Source of the DNA: Thermoflexibacter ruber
GTDB lineage: Bacteria > Bacteroidota > Bacteroidia > Cytophagales > Thermoflexibacteraceae
Assembly (NCBI RefSeq): GCF_900113045.1
Contig: NZ_FONY01000008.1
Coordinates: 1-64,000, forward strand
DNA length: 64,000 nucleotides
Direction of reading: 5' to 3'
The notes below the pieces were generated by a model. The model was not told where the DNA came from. It ran no database searches and worked only from the letters and a program-made list of their open reading frames with translations. A program made the position numbers and the translations under genes. Below, in pieces: positions 41,172 to 49,830 of the stretch (its first letter is position 1; each line of letters opens with the position of its first letter).

Positions 41172-43913
41172 CTACTTCTTCTTCTTTGCTTCATTAATCA
41201 TAAATGCTTCTGCATTTTGCGAAGTGATACTAACCAAATTACCTTTGCCCTTGTCAGAAATTTGTTTAAGGCTCGGCGTTGGTTTTTCTCCAAACTTAAA
41301 AATAGTCAAGGAGATACCTGCGTTGGCATTTTGCCCAATTAAGTCCATGACCACGGGTCGCAATCCAAACTCTCCATCGGAGGCTAAGATGATTTTGTTA
41401 TTGCCTGCGTACTTGAATTTCTGATTTGCTACCTTATAGGCTAAGGTCAAACCTGCGTTGGCATCTGTTTTCCCTCTTGGTTCTAAACTTTCTATGGCTT
41501 TAATAATTTTTGCTTTTTCCTTGCCTGAGGTGGAAGGTAAAATAACCTGTGCCGTTCCCGAGTAAACTACAATCGCTATTTCATCTTCCTCTCTAAACAA
41601 GCTGACTAATTTTTTAGCAGAAGTTTGCAAAAGTGGAAGCCTGTCGGGGGCATTCATAGAACTCGATACGTCCAAAAGTAAAACCAAGTTATTAGGTGCG
41701 TAACCTTCCAAAGTGTAAAAGTCTTTGGTAACGGGAGGCGGTTTTTCCAAGTAAATCGTATCGCGAATATAGACCGTATCCCTAATCACTGTTTCTTTGA
41801 CGATAACAGTTTCTTTTTTTATCACTTCCACTTTCACTGTATCTATTTTTTCTTTCTTAGCTATTACTTTGGTAGACTCAGCCTCCACGCCTTTAGTTTC
41901 TACTTTTTCAGTTTTTGTTTGAGGCTTATCTTCTGTTTTGGTGATAGTTGGCTGCGTATTTTGTACTTGCGTTTGCGTTCTTGTTTCTCTTTTGTAAGGT
42001 TCTTTGAGTAAAAACAAATCCATTTCCAAAGGCTCTTTGAGTAAGGGAATTTTAGCCAAATCTACAAAACGATTTTTTTCATAAACAATACTGTTGTACT
42101 TATAAGTAAAATCCTCGTATTTGCTATTATTCAGCCTTTTAGGATATTCCATAAACTGCTGAGAGTAAGTCCCTACATCCTCATAAGGATTGTAAGGGCA
42201 AAGTCCATGATTACGTCCTATTCGCTCTATGCCTTTCATATTGGTAAACTCATTGGCTATCAGGCTTCTCATGCTTGTATTAAGCTTATCTGTATTGAAA
42301 ATGGGGTTGCTTTCTTCTCCTTTAAAATACTTTTTAGCAATCAGGAGCAGGTCTTTATCATCTTGCACTACTTCCGAAATCACCAAATAAGACTTTGTCC
42401 ATGAGTTTTGAGCATCAGCAAATTTGTACGAATCAAAGATTTTTTTCAAATCTAAAAAAAGCCTTTCTTTGTACTTATCAAAAGTTTCGTACAGTATTTT
42501 GTACCTATCTCTTATCTCTTCCAAGCGTTTGAAGCCCTGTGCTTGAAAGGTTTTTTTGCTGGCGAAAAGATAAACCTCTTGGTTGAGTTCACTCATTTCT
42601 TTCAAGATACTGAACAATACTTCTGCCTGCGAACTAATTGATTTCTTGGTATTTTCAGGAAGATTCCTATTTGCCAATAAAGTTTCTTGGAATAGTGTTT
42701 GGGGAAGTTGGAGGTCTTTATTGTAGTAGTAAAAAGTCTTTTTGTCATCAAAATTGGTTAGTGTTACGTCTTGATTAGCTAAACTCCTTAGCAAATTATT
42801 GCATAGCCTTATTCCTTCATTGATAAAATCTATATACTTGTTGAGCGAGTTATTGAGAGCAGGCGAGATTGCACTATTCTGTGTTTTTACTTCAAAAGCT
42901 TGGTAAGGAATATCTTGGAAAAACTTGGCTTTGCTGTCGACTATTACGGATTGGTTTTTTATCTCAAAAGTAGGGGCGATATTCGTAACTTTCAAAGGAA
43001 AAAGATTGCCTGCTTCCGTAAAATCAACAAATAAATTGAAAAAGGAAGCTATACAACCGTCATAATAGTTGATGTAACTCCAATAGGCATCGTTAGCGTG
43101 TTTGTCTGATTGCTGTGCTTCAAAATTATATTGGTCAATTGTGTATTTTTTGTTTTTTTGGAAATCTAAGGCACAGCTCACAAAAGATGAATAATAGGAG
43201 GAGGCAGGATAGCTAATTTTAGGAGTGTTCTTTTGGATTTCTTCAAGAAGTATATCTATTTCATTGATGTTCTTTTGGATTTCTTCTTTTGCCCAGCCTG
43301 TGTGAATATCCTCGTTGAAATTGCAAGTCAGGCTATTGATAAGTTTTTTGTCTTTTTCCAAGATAGTCCGCATATTTTTTTCACATTGGACATAAGCAGG
43401 ATTAGGCGAGAGTGTCTTAGATTTCTGATATATTTCTTGGATTTTACTTTCGTATTCTTCTTTTACTTTTCTAAAATCTAACACAAGCGGTTGAATATCA
43501 CTGATTAGCTTGAATCCTCCTTCTAAGTTGTCTTTTTCATAGTCTTTCAGGCGAACATAAACTTCTATTGCCTTGCATTTTTCATCTACAGTTTCTAAGG
43601 CTTTGCGAAATTTCTCAGATTGTGTTTTTAACTGAGTGCCGATACTTCCACTTTTGTCTTGTGCCTGCTCATAATAGTAGGCATCAAGTTGGCTTGGGCA
43701 TTTGTAAGAGAGCCATGTTCTTCTTTTGTCTTTTTTTGCACTATTCAAAGACTGGTAAAAATCTTGAAAGCTTTTAACCATGCTTTGTACTTCTTTGGTG
43801 CTTTGATTAATAAAAGCCATCTGATTGTTGAGTGCTTTTTGTGTGCTTGGAGTTACTTGGGCAAACACATTCATGGAAAGAAAAATAAAACATAAAAAGC
43901 TAAATTTTTGCAT
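41172..43913 (-). CDS. Large secreted protein with C-terminal von Willebrand factor A domain
   Basis: 913 residues from the ATG at 43913; an upstream in-frame ATG (44018) would add a basic stretch before the signal peptide MQKFSFLCFIFLSMNVFAQ and is rejected. Residues ~25-650 are long, helical and charged, probably coiled-coil, with little similarity to known domains. Residues ~640-740 are a Lys/Thr/Glu-rich linker that contains a run of paired strands (ETVIVKETVIRDTVYIRDT). The last ~190 residues form a VWA domain with a full MIDAS site: DVSSSMN (DxSxS), a Thr in RGKTDANAGL and Asp in ILASDGEFG. A metal-dependent protein-binding module on a stalk, exported to the periplasm or surface. Divergent from an M1 aminopeptidase gene. 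Confidence 0.8.
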   Translation of the reverse strand: MQKFSFLCFIFLSMNVFAQVTPSTQKALNNQMAFINQSTKEVQSMVKSFQDFYQSLNSAKKDKRRTWLSYKCPSQLDAYYYEQAQDKSGSIGTQLKTQSEKFRKALETVDEKCKAIEVYVRLKDYEKDNLEGGFKLISDIQPLVLDFRKVKEEYESKIQEIYQKSKTLSPNPAYVQCEKNMRTILEKDKKLINSLTCNFNEDIHTGWAKEEIQKNINEIDILLEEIQKNTPKISYPASSYYSSFVSCALDFQKNKKYTIDQYNFEAQQSDKHANDAYWSYINYYDGCIASFFNLFVDFTEAGNLFPLKVTNIAPTFEIKNQSVIVDSKAKFFQDIPYQAFEVKTQNSAISPALNNSLNKYIDFINEGIRLCNNLLRSLANQDVTLTNFDDKKTFYYYNKDLQLPQTLFQETLLANRNLPENTKKSISSQAEVLFSILKEMSELNQEVYLFASKKTFQAQGFKRLEEIRDRYKILYETFDKYKERLFLDLKKIFDSYKFADAQNSWTKSYLVISEVVQDDKDLLLIAKKYFKGEESNPIFNTDKLNTSMRSLIANEFTNMKGIERIGRNHGLCPYNPYEDVGTYSQQFMEYPKRLNNSKYEDFTYKYNSIVYEKNRFVDLAKIPLLKEPLEMDLFLLKEPYKRETRTQTQVQNTQPTITKTEDKPQTKTEKVETKGVEAESTKVIAKKEKIDTVKVEVIKKETVIVKETVIRDTVYIRDTIYLEKPPPVTKDFYTLEGYAPNNLVLLLDVSSSMNAPDRLPLLQTSAKKLVSLFREEDEIAIVVYSGTAQVILPSTSGKEKAKIIKAIESLEPRGKTDANAGLTLAYKVANQKFKYAGNNKIILASDGEFGLRPVVMDLIGQNANAGISLTIFKFGEKPTPSLKQISDKGKGNLVSITSQNAEAFMINEAKKKK

Positions 43914-44060
43914 ACTATTAAAGTTTTCGGTTCTCCTGCTATATAAAATCTGTAAAGATTTAAAATTAATGATTTTTTTTGCAGTTAGCAAATTCCTAAA
44001 TTTACAAATAATCGTCAAATCGATTATCTATTTGTTACAACGCAAATCAAATATAAACAG

Positions 44061-45662
44061 ATGAGATATTACATCATATTATTTTTAGGGCTAATAAGTT
44101 TTCACATTTTTGCCCAAGACCGTTATCACTTTCAGCCCATAGACGTAAAGCATTATGTCTTTCAGCTTCAGCTTAACGACCAAAATAATCAAATCAAAGG
44201 GCAAACTTTGATAAGTATTTTGTTTAAAGAGGGTAACTTACAACAACTTACAATTGACTTAGTAAGCCAACAAAATGGAAAAGGCATGAGAGTAAGCATA
44301 GTCAAAGAACAAGGTCGCCTGCTCTCATTCTCCCAAGAAAGAGAAAAACTTATCATACAATTAGACAAGGCAAGCCAAAAAGACGAAGTGAGAACTTTTG
44401 AAATTGTTTATGTAGGTGAGCCTGCTGACGGCTTGATTATCAGCAAGAACAAATATGGAGAGCGTACTTTCTTTGGCGATAATTGGGCAAATAGGGCGCA
44501 TCACTGGCTACCAACCATAGACCACCCCTCTGACAAAGCCACTTGTGAGTTCAAAGTTACCGCTCCCATACACTACGAGGTAATAGCCAATGGAAGGAAA
44601 GTAGAAGAAAGCTATTTATCTGATAGTTTGAAGTTTACGCATTGGAAAACCGAAGTCCCTATCCCTACCAAAGTCATGGTCATAGGAGTAGCGCGTTTTG
44701 CTATAAACTTTTTAGATACTTACAAGGGGATTTCTATAGAGTCATGGGTATATCCACAAAACAAGGAAGCTGGTTTTGAAGATTATAGCTTAGCAAAAGA
44801 AGTGTTGCAGTTCTTTGAAAGTCGGATAGGTGCATACCCTTATGAAAAATTAGCCAACGTGCAGTCTAAAACTAAATATGGGGGAATGGAAAATGCAAGC
44901 AATATTTTCTACTATGAAAACTCCATTATAGGCACGAAATCAGAGCAAATAGAACGGCTAATAGCTCATGAGGTTGCTCATCAATGGTTTGGCAATGCTA
45001 TTTCTGAAAAACGTTGGCAGCACGTGTGGATAAGCGAAGGTTTTGCTACCTACTTCACAGAACTCTACATGGAGCATAAAAAAGGAAAAAAAACCATGCA
45101 AGAAAGCATGAAAAGGCTTCAAAATCAAGTCGTTTTATTCTATGAAAGTCACCCAGACCTGCCTATTGTTTTTGAGAGAATCAACGATTTGAATGAAATA
45201 CTTAATACCAATTCCTACCAAAAAGGGGCTTGCGTGCTTCATACCTTGAGATACGAAATGGGTGACTCTTTATTTTGGCAAAGTATTAGCACCTACTATG
45301 AGCAGTTTCAACATCAAAACGTTGTTACGGAGGACTTCCAACGGATAGTAGAGCAGGTTTCAGGGAAAAATTGGGATTGGTTTTTCAAACAATGGCTTTA
45401 CAAAGCAGGACACCCAAAAATTAAAACTATGTGGGAGTTTGACAAAAAGAGTAAACAAGTAAAGATAAAAATTGCTCAAAAACAAGCAGATATATTTACT
45501 CTCTCCCCAGAACTTTGTGTATATAAATATAACGGTGAACTTATCTACAAAGAAAAAGTTTTTTTGAAAGAAAGAGAAACGACTTTGACCATACCGACTA
45601 ATGAGGAGATTCTAAAAGTAGTCATTGACCCTGAAAATTGGATTTTGATGGAAAAAGAATAA
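44061..45662 (+). CDS. M1-family metalloaminopeptidase (short form)
   Basis: 533 residues with signal peptide (YYIILFLGLISFHIFAQ). The N-terminal beta domain is followed by the M1 catalytic part: GGMENASNIFYY (the GxMEN exopeptidase motif), HEVAHQWFG with His303 and His307 as zinc ligands and Glu304 as base, and Glu326 in WISEGFATYF as third ligand. Short: the C-terminal helical domain of typical 850-residue aminopeptidases N is missing, as in many Bacteroidota M1 proteins that end after the catalytic domain plus a small beta domain. It removes N-terminal residues from peptides in the periplasm. The next gene starts 22 bp downstream, so the two probably share a transcript. The start ATG lies 147 bp from the divergent VWA gene. 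Confidence 0.93.
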   Translation: MRYYIILFLGLISFHIFAQDRYHFQPIDVKHYVFQLQLNDQNNQIKGQTLISILFKEGNLQQLTIDLVSQQNGKGMRVSIVKEQGRLLSFSQEREKLIIQLDKASQKDEVRTFEIVYVGEPADGLIISKNKYGERTFFGDNWANRAHHWLPTIDHPSDKATCEFKVTAPIHYEVIANGRKVEESYLSDSLKFTHWKTEVPIPTKVMVIGVARFAINFLDTYKGISIESWVYPQNKEAGFEDYSLAKEVLQFFESRIGAYPYEKLANVQSKTKYGGMENASNIFYYENSIIGTKSEQIERLIAHEVAHQWFGNAISEKRWQHVWISEGFATYFTELYMEHKKGKKTMQESMKRLQNQVVLFYESHPDLPIVFERINDLNEILNTNSYQKGACVLHTLRYEMGDSLFWQSISTYYEQFQHQNVVTEDFQRIVEQVSGKNWDWFFKQWLYKAGHPKIKTMWEFDKKSKQVKIKIAQKQADIFTLSPELCVYKYNGELIYKEKVFLKERETTLTIPTNEEILKVVIDPENWILMEKE

Positions 45663-45684
45663 AAAATTGGAAATCAGTAAAAAT

Positions 45685-46425
45685 ATGCAAGACTTTCACT
45701 TAGAACTCAAAGAAAAATTTAAAACCTTCGTACTGAGGCAAGAGCAAATGATAGTAGAGCGAATTAGATTTCAGTTCACAGGCTGGGAGCAGATTCCGTA
45801 TTTAGTCAAAGAAAGATATGATTATCAAGACTTTAAAGAGGTAATTCTAAAAAAAGAAACCTTGAACTATCAGCCTAAAAATTCTAAGCATAAGTTTGTT
45901 TACTCTTTAACTATTTTGGCAAGGGAAAAAATTACTAAAAAGACCAACAAGTTTGTTTTCAAAAACATGAAAATAGACAATAAACTTCACAACAATACGA
46001 ACGAGTTTATTACTGAGCAAGAATACTTTGAACCTTTCATCAAGGAACTTTTGGAGCGAATCAAGTCCTATCGGCAAGTCAAAGTTTTTGTCTATGAAAC
46101 AGTCAAAGTGAAAATACTAAATAAAGTAAACCAAATTTTCCCCACTTTGTACATAGGCAGTGCCGTCATTGGAGGTGTCTTTCTGCTCAAATTGCTGACT
46201 ACCGCTATGAAAATTAGCCTCAAACTCTCTGTGTTTTACTTTTTAGATAGCATTATCATGCATGTAGGAGGTGTATTTGCCTTGCTGGGTATGGGTGGAG
46301 CATATTTTATCAATCAACATATTAAAAAAAATGCACAAATCAGCCTTGATAGCGAGCAACCTTTACTTTTCTTTTTGGAGGCAGAAAAAAGCGAAGATGA
46401 ACAAAAGTATAACCCTATAAAATGA
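45685..46425 (+). CDS. Membrane protein of unknown function
   Basis: 246 residues from the ATG at 45685 (a TTG at 45667 would add six residues). The first ~150 residues are charged and probably cytoplasmic (WEQIPYLVKERYDYQDFKE, KFVYSLTILAREKITKKTNK). Two hydrophobic helices follow (TLYIGSAVIGGVFLLKLL and FYFLDSIIMHVGGVFALLGMG) around a basic loop, ending in a charged tail. Topology: N-in, two membrane spans with a short external loop, C-in. I do not know this family. Close spacing (22 bp) after the M1 aminopeptidase implies the same mRNA but says little about function. No catalytic motif is seen. Confidence 0.6.
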   Translation: MQDFHLELKEKFKTFVLRQEQMIVERIRFQFTGWEQIPYLVKERYDYQDFKEVILKKETLNYQPKNSKHKFVYSLTILAREKITKKTNKFVFKNMKIDNKLHNNTNEFITEQEYFEPFIKELLERIKSYRQVKVFVYETVKVKILNKVNQIFPTLYIGSAVIGGVFLLKLLTTAMKISLKLSVFYFLDSIIMHVGGVFALLGMGGAYFINQHIKKNAQISLDSEQPLLFFLEAEKSEDEQKYNPIK

Positions 46426-46511
46426 AAATCATCTTTGCATTTACTTTTTCAAAAATTTTTCTTAAATTCAAGCAATCGTTTGAAAAATAAATAATTATCT
46501 GCTTAGTAAAT

Positions 46512-49500
46512 ATGAAACCGATGAAGTCTATTCTGCTCGTATTCATGCGTAGCACGTATATCATGCCTGCCTTTGCCCTTGCTTTTCTTTTCCTTTTTAC
46601 CCATTGTCAGCAAAAAAGCCAAATTCCTGAGATAGTCGACGGCATAGCTCTCCCTGAAAAAGTAGATTTCAATTTTCATATCAAACCCATTCTCTCTGAC
46701 CGCTGTTTTGCTTGTCACGGTCCTGATAACAATGCAAGAAAAGCAGGTTTGCGGTTAGATACAGAAGAAGGAGCATTTGGCGAACTGCCAGAAAGTAAGG
46801 GCAGATATGCCATCGTCAAAGGCAATTTGGGCAAAAGTAGGCTTTTTTATCATATCAACGCCACGAATCCAGAGGAGATGATGCCACCTCCTGAATCTAA
46901 CTTGAAACTCAATGAATACGAAAAAGCCTTGATTGGCAAGTGGATAGAGCAAGGGGCAGAGTGGAAAAAACACTGGTCTTTTATTCCTCCTCAAAAACCC
47001 GAAGTCCCAAAGGTCAGTAATACTTCTTTTATTAAAAATGAAATTGACAATTTTATTCTGCAAAAATTAGAAAAAGAGGGACTTAAACCTTCGCCTTTGG
47101 TGAGCAAAGAAAAATTGATTCGCCGAGCAAGCTTTGACCTGATAGGTCTGCCCCCTACTGTAGAAGAAATAGATGATTTTCTGCAAGATAACTCTCCTAA
47201 TGCTTATGAAAAAGTATTGGACAGATTGCTTGCTTCGCCGCACTTTGGAGAACGCATGGCGGCGGATTGGTTAGATGTGGCTCGATATGCTGATACACAT
47301 GGCTATCAAGATGATATGCCGAGAGATATGTGGCCTTGGCGGGACTGGGTCATTCAGGCGTTTAATAAAAACTTATCTTATAAAGATTTTGTAACGTGGC
47401 AGTTGGCAGGAGATTTATTGCCTAATGCTACTGACGAGCATATTTTAGCCACAGGTTTTCTCCGAAATCATGCCCAAAGCCAAGAGGGTGGAATCATAGA
47501 CGAGGAGTATAGGGTGGAGTACGTAGCCGATAAGGTCAATACCTTAGGTAGGGCATTTTTAGGGCTAACCGTGGAGTGTTCGCGTTGCCACGACCATAAG
47601 TACGACCCCATTGAGCAAAAAGAGTTTTATCAACTTTATGCTTTCTTCAATTCCACACCAGAAACAGGCTGGATTCCTTACAAAGGTACGCCCGGTCCCA
47701 CCTTAGAAATCATGAGCAACAATGTCAAAGAGCAATTAAAGGCAGCACAGCAAGCAATTCGTGAGCAAGCACAGAAATTGGCAGAGCGAAAAAAACAAGC
47801 TGAGAGTGATTTTAAGACTTGGGAAAAAAACTTCATAGCTAACCCTAATCTATTTCTTGCCAAAGACTTACAAAAAGACTTGCTTATTTATTTGCCCTTT
47901 GAAGATACACTCCAAGACAAGTTTTTTGATGAGAGAGAAAAGAAATTTAAGTCCATTACCATCACTCCCAACAAAGCAGATAAAACCATTAAAGGCACGG
48001 TGTATGGCAAAAAAACGCTTCAATTAGTCGAGGGAAAAATAGGCAAAGCCTTCCAATTTGACGGAGATAATTTGGTGGCTTTGGGCAAACTGTCAGGGGA
48101 CTTTGAACGCAGTGATGAATTTTCGCTCATGGCTTATGTCAAACTCACTCAAAAGAAAAAAGATGTGCCTATTATTGCCAAAATAGAGGAGTTTAACGAC
48201 GGGCAGAGAGGCTACGAACTCGCTGTAACCGAGGACACGCTATATGTAAGAATCAATCACTTATATCCTTATAACTGCTTGGTCGTCAAAGCAAAATCTC
48301 CAATACTTATGAATGAGTGGGTGCATGTAGGCATGAGTTATGACGGCTCAAGCAGGGCAGAGGGTATAGAACTTTTTATCAATGGAAAAAAAATAGATAA
48401 AAATATAGAAATCAATCACTTGTATCGTACAATCAAAACCTATAATCGAGATGAGAATGCAAGAAATTGGGATTTGCAAGTGGGGAAACGCAATTTTGAG
48501 GGTCTGAACAATAAAATCATTGCGATTGATGAGGTAAAAATTTATGGAAGGAAACTCTCCGACTTGGAGTATGAGTTTCTGACTCATGCAAATCCAAAAG
48601 CTAATGTTGGAAACTTAAACTCCTTTGACTATTACTTAAACAATTATGATAAAATCTATATTGGTCAAAAAGAAACACTTAAAAAAGCAAGGCAGGTTGA
48701 GGAACAGATACGCCATCCTCTCATAGAGGTAATGGTGATGAAGGACTTGGAAAAGCCCAGAACTACTTTTATACTTAATCGCGGACAGTATGACGCACCA
48801 CAAAAAGATAAGCAAGTATCTCCAGCCACTCCTGAAAATGTTTTACCTTTAAGTAATTATCCTAAAAATCGCTTAGGCTTAGCACAGTGGCTTTTTGATG
48901 ATAAAAACCCCTTAACGGCAAGGGTTTACGCTAACCGCTTGTGGTTAATGATGTTTGGACGCGGTTTAGTCAATACGGTAGAAGACTTTGGCAATCAAGG
49001 GGCTTTGCCTTCTCACCCCGAACTTTTGGATTGGCTGGCTATCAAACTGAAAGAAACCAACTGGGACATCAAAAAGATGCTTAAACTTATGGCAATGTCT
49101 GCTACTTATCAGCAATCTTCGCAAATAGACCCTAAAATCCAAGAGAAAGACTCTGAAAATATCTTGCTTGCCCACGCACCTAATCAAAGGCTGACGGGGG
49201 AAATGATGCGCGATAATGTTTTGGCAATGAGTGGCTTATTAGTCAGAAAAATAGGGGGCAAATCTGTGAAGCCCTACCAACCTGAGGGCATTTTTGAGAT
49301 TACTACCTCAGGTAGGGGAGTAGTAGCTTACGAACAGGGACATGGAGAGGACTTGTATCGCCGCAGTCTTTATACTTTTTGGAAACGCACTGTGCCGCCT
49401 CCCGCTATGATTACTTTTGACGGTTCGGAACGCAACATTTGTGTAGTCAAAAGGCAAAGCACCAATACACCTTTGCAGTCTTTGGTCTTGCTAAATGACC

Positions 49501-49811
49501 CTCAAATCATAGAAGCGGCACGAGTTTTTGCAGAAAAAATCATACAAAAAGAAAAAGATACCCATAAACGCCTCATCTATGCTTTCCGTAGTGCTACCTC
49601 GCGTATGCCCACTGACAAGGAAATAGAAGTGCTAAAAAGCCTCTATGACAAGGAGTTAGCTAATTTCAAACGCTATCCTCAAAACGCTAAGGCACTCATT
49701 AGTGTAGGTGAGTATAGGGTAAATACGAACCTCAACTCAGCAGAATTGGCGGCGATGAGCATAGTGGCAAGTACGATTTTTAATATGAGCGAGGCAGTGG
49801 TCAAGGGATAA
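46512..49811 (+). CDS. Planctomycete-cytochrome-c / DUF1549 / DUF1553 protein with LamG insert
   Basis: 1099 residues. N-terminal signal/lipobox-like region (FALAFLFLFTHC), then a c-type heme site CFACH (Cys65, Cys68, His69) in the PSCyt1 domain, HWSFIPPQKPEVP and the DUF1549 domain (~165-385; GERMAADWLDVARYADTHGYQ, CSRCHDHKYDPI, a second heme-like CxxCH). A ~220-residue concanavalin-like LamG region (~470-690; GKAFQFDGDNLVALG, VHVGMSYDGSS) follows, then DUF1553 (~770-1080; NRLWLMMFGRGLVNTVEDFG, GGKSVKPYQPEGIFE, RQSTNTPLQSLVLLNDP). Such proteins are common in Planctomycetes and marine Bacteroidota and normally sit next to a DUF1501 gene in polysaccharide-utilisation regions; no DUF1501 gene is present here. 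Function is unknown; heme- and sugar-related roles are supposed. Confidence 0.9.
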   Translation: MKPMKSILLVFMRSTYIMPAFALAFLFLFTHCQQKSQIPEIVDGIALPEKVDFNFHIKPILSDRCFACHGPDNNARKAGLRLDTEEGAFGELPESKGRYAIVKGNLGKSRLFYHINATNPEEMMPPPESNLKLNEYEKALIGKWIEQGAEWKKHWSFIPPQKPEVPKVSNTSFIKNEIDNFILQKLEKEGLKPSPLVSKEKLIRRASFDLIGLPPTVEEIDDFLQDNSPNAYEKVLDRLLASPHFGERMAADWLDVARYADTHGYQDDMPRDMWPWRDWVIQAFNKNLSYKDFVTWQLAGDLLPNATDEHILATGFLRNHAQSQEGGIIDEEYRVEYVADKVNTLGRAFLGLTVECSRCHDHKYDPIEQKEFYQLYAFFNSTPETGWIPYKGTPGPTLEIMSNNVKEQLKAAQQAIREQAQKLAERKKQAESDFKTWEKNFIANPNLFLAKDLQKDLLIYLPFEDTLQDKFFDEREKKFKSITITPNKADKTIKGTVYGKKTLQLVEGKIGKAFQFDGDNLVALGKLSGDFERSDEFSLMAYVKLTQKKKDVPIIAKIEEFNDGQRGYELAVTEDTLYVRINHLYPYNCLVVKAKSPILMNEWVHVGMSYDGSSRAEGIELFINGKKIDKNIEINHLYRTIKTYNRDENARNWDLQVGKRNFEGLNNKIIAIDEVKIYGRKLSDLEYEFLTHANPKANVGNLNSFDYYLNNYDKIYIGQKETLKKARQVEEQIRHPLIEVMVMKDLEKPRTTFILNRGQYDAPQKDKQVSPATPENVLPLSNYPKNRLGLAQWLFDDKNPLTARVYANRLWLMMFGRGLVNTVEDFGNQGALPSHPELLDWLAIKLKETNWDIKKMLKLMAMSATYQQSSQIDPKIQEKDSENILLAHAPNQRLTGEMMRDNVLAMSGLLVRKIGGKSVKPYQPEGIFEITTSGRGVVAYEQGHGEDLYRRSLYTFWKRTVPPPAMITFDGSERNICVVKRQSTNTPLQSLVLLNDPQIIEAARVFAEKIIQKEKDTHKRLIYAFRSATSRMPTDKEIEVLKSLYDKELANFKRYPQNAKALISVGEYRVNTNLNSAELAAMSIVASTIFNMSEAVVKG

Positions 49812-49830
49812 GTTGGATTAAAAACGTGGC

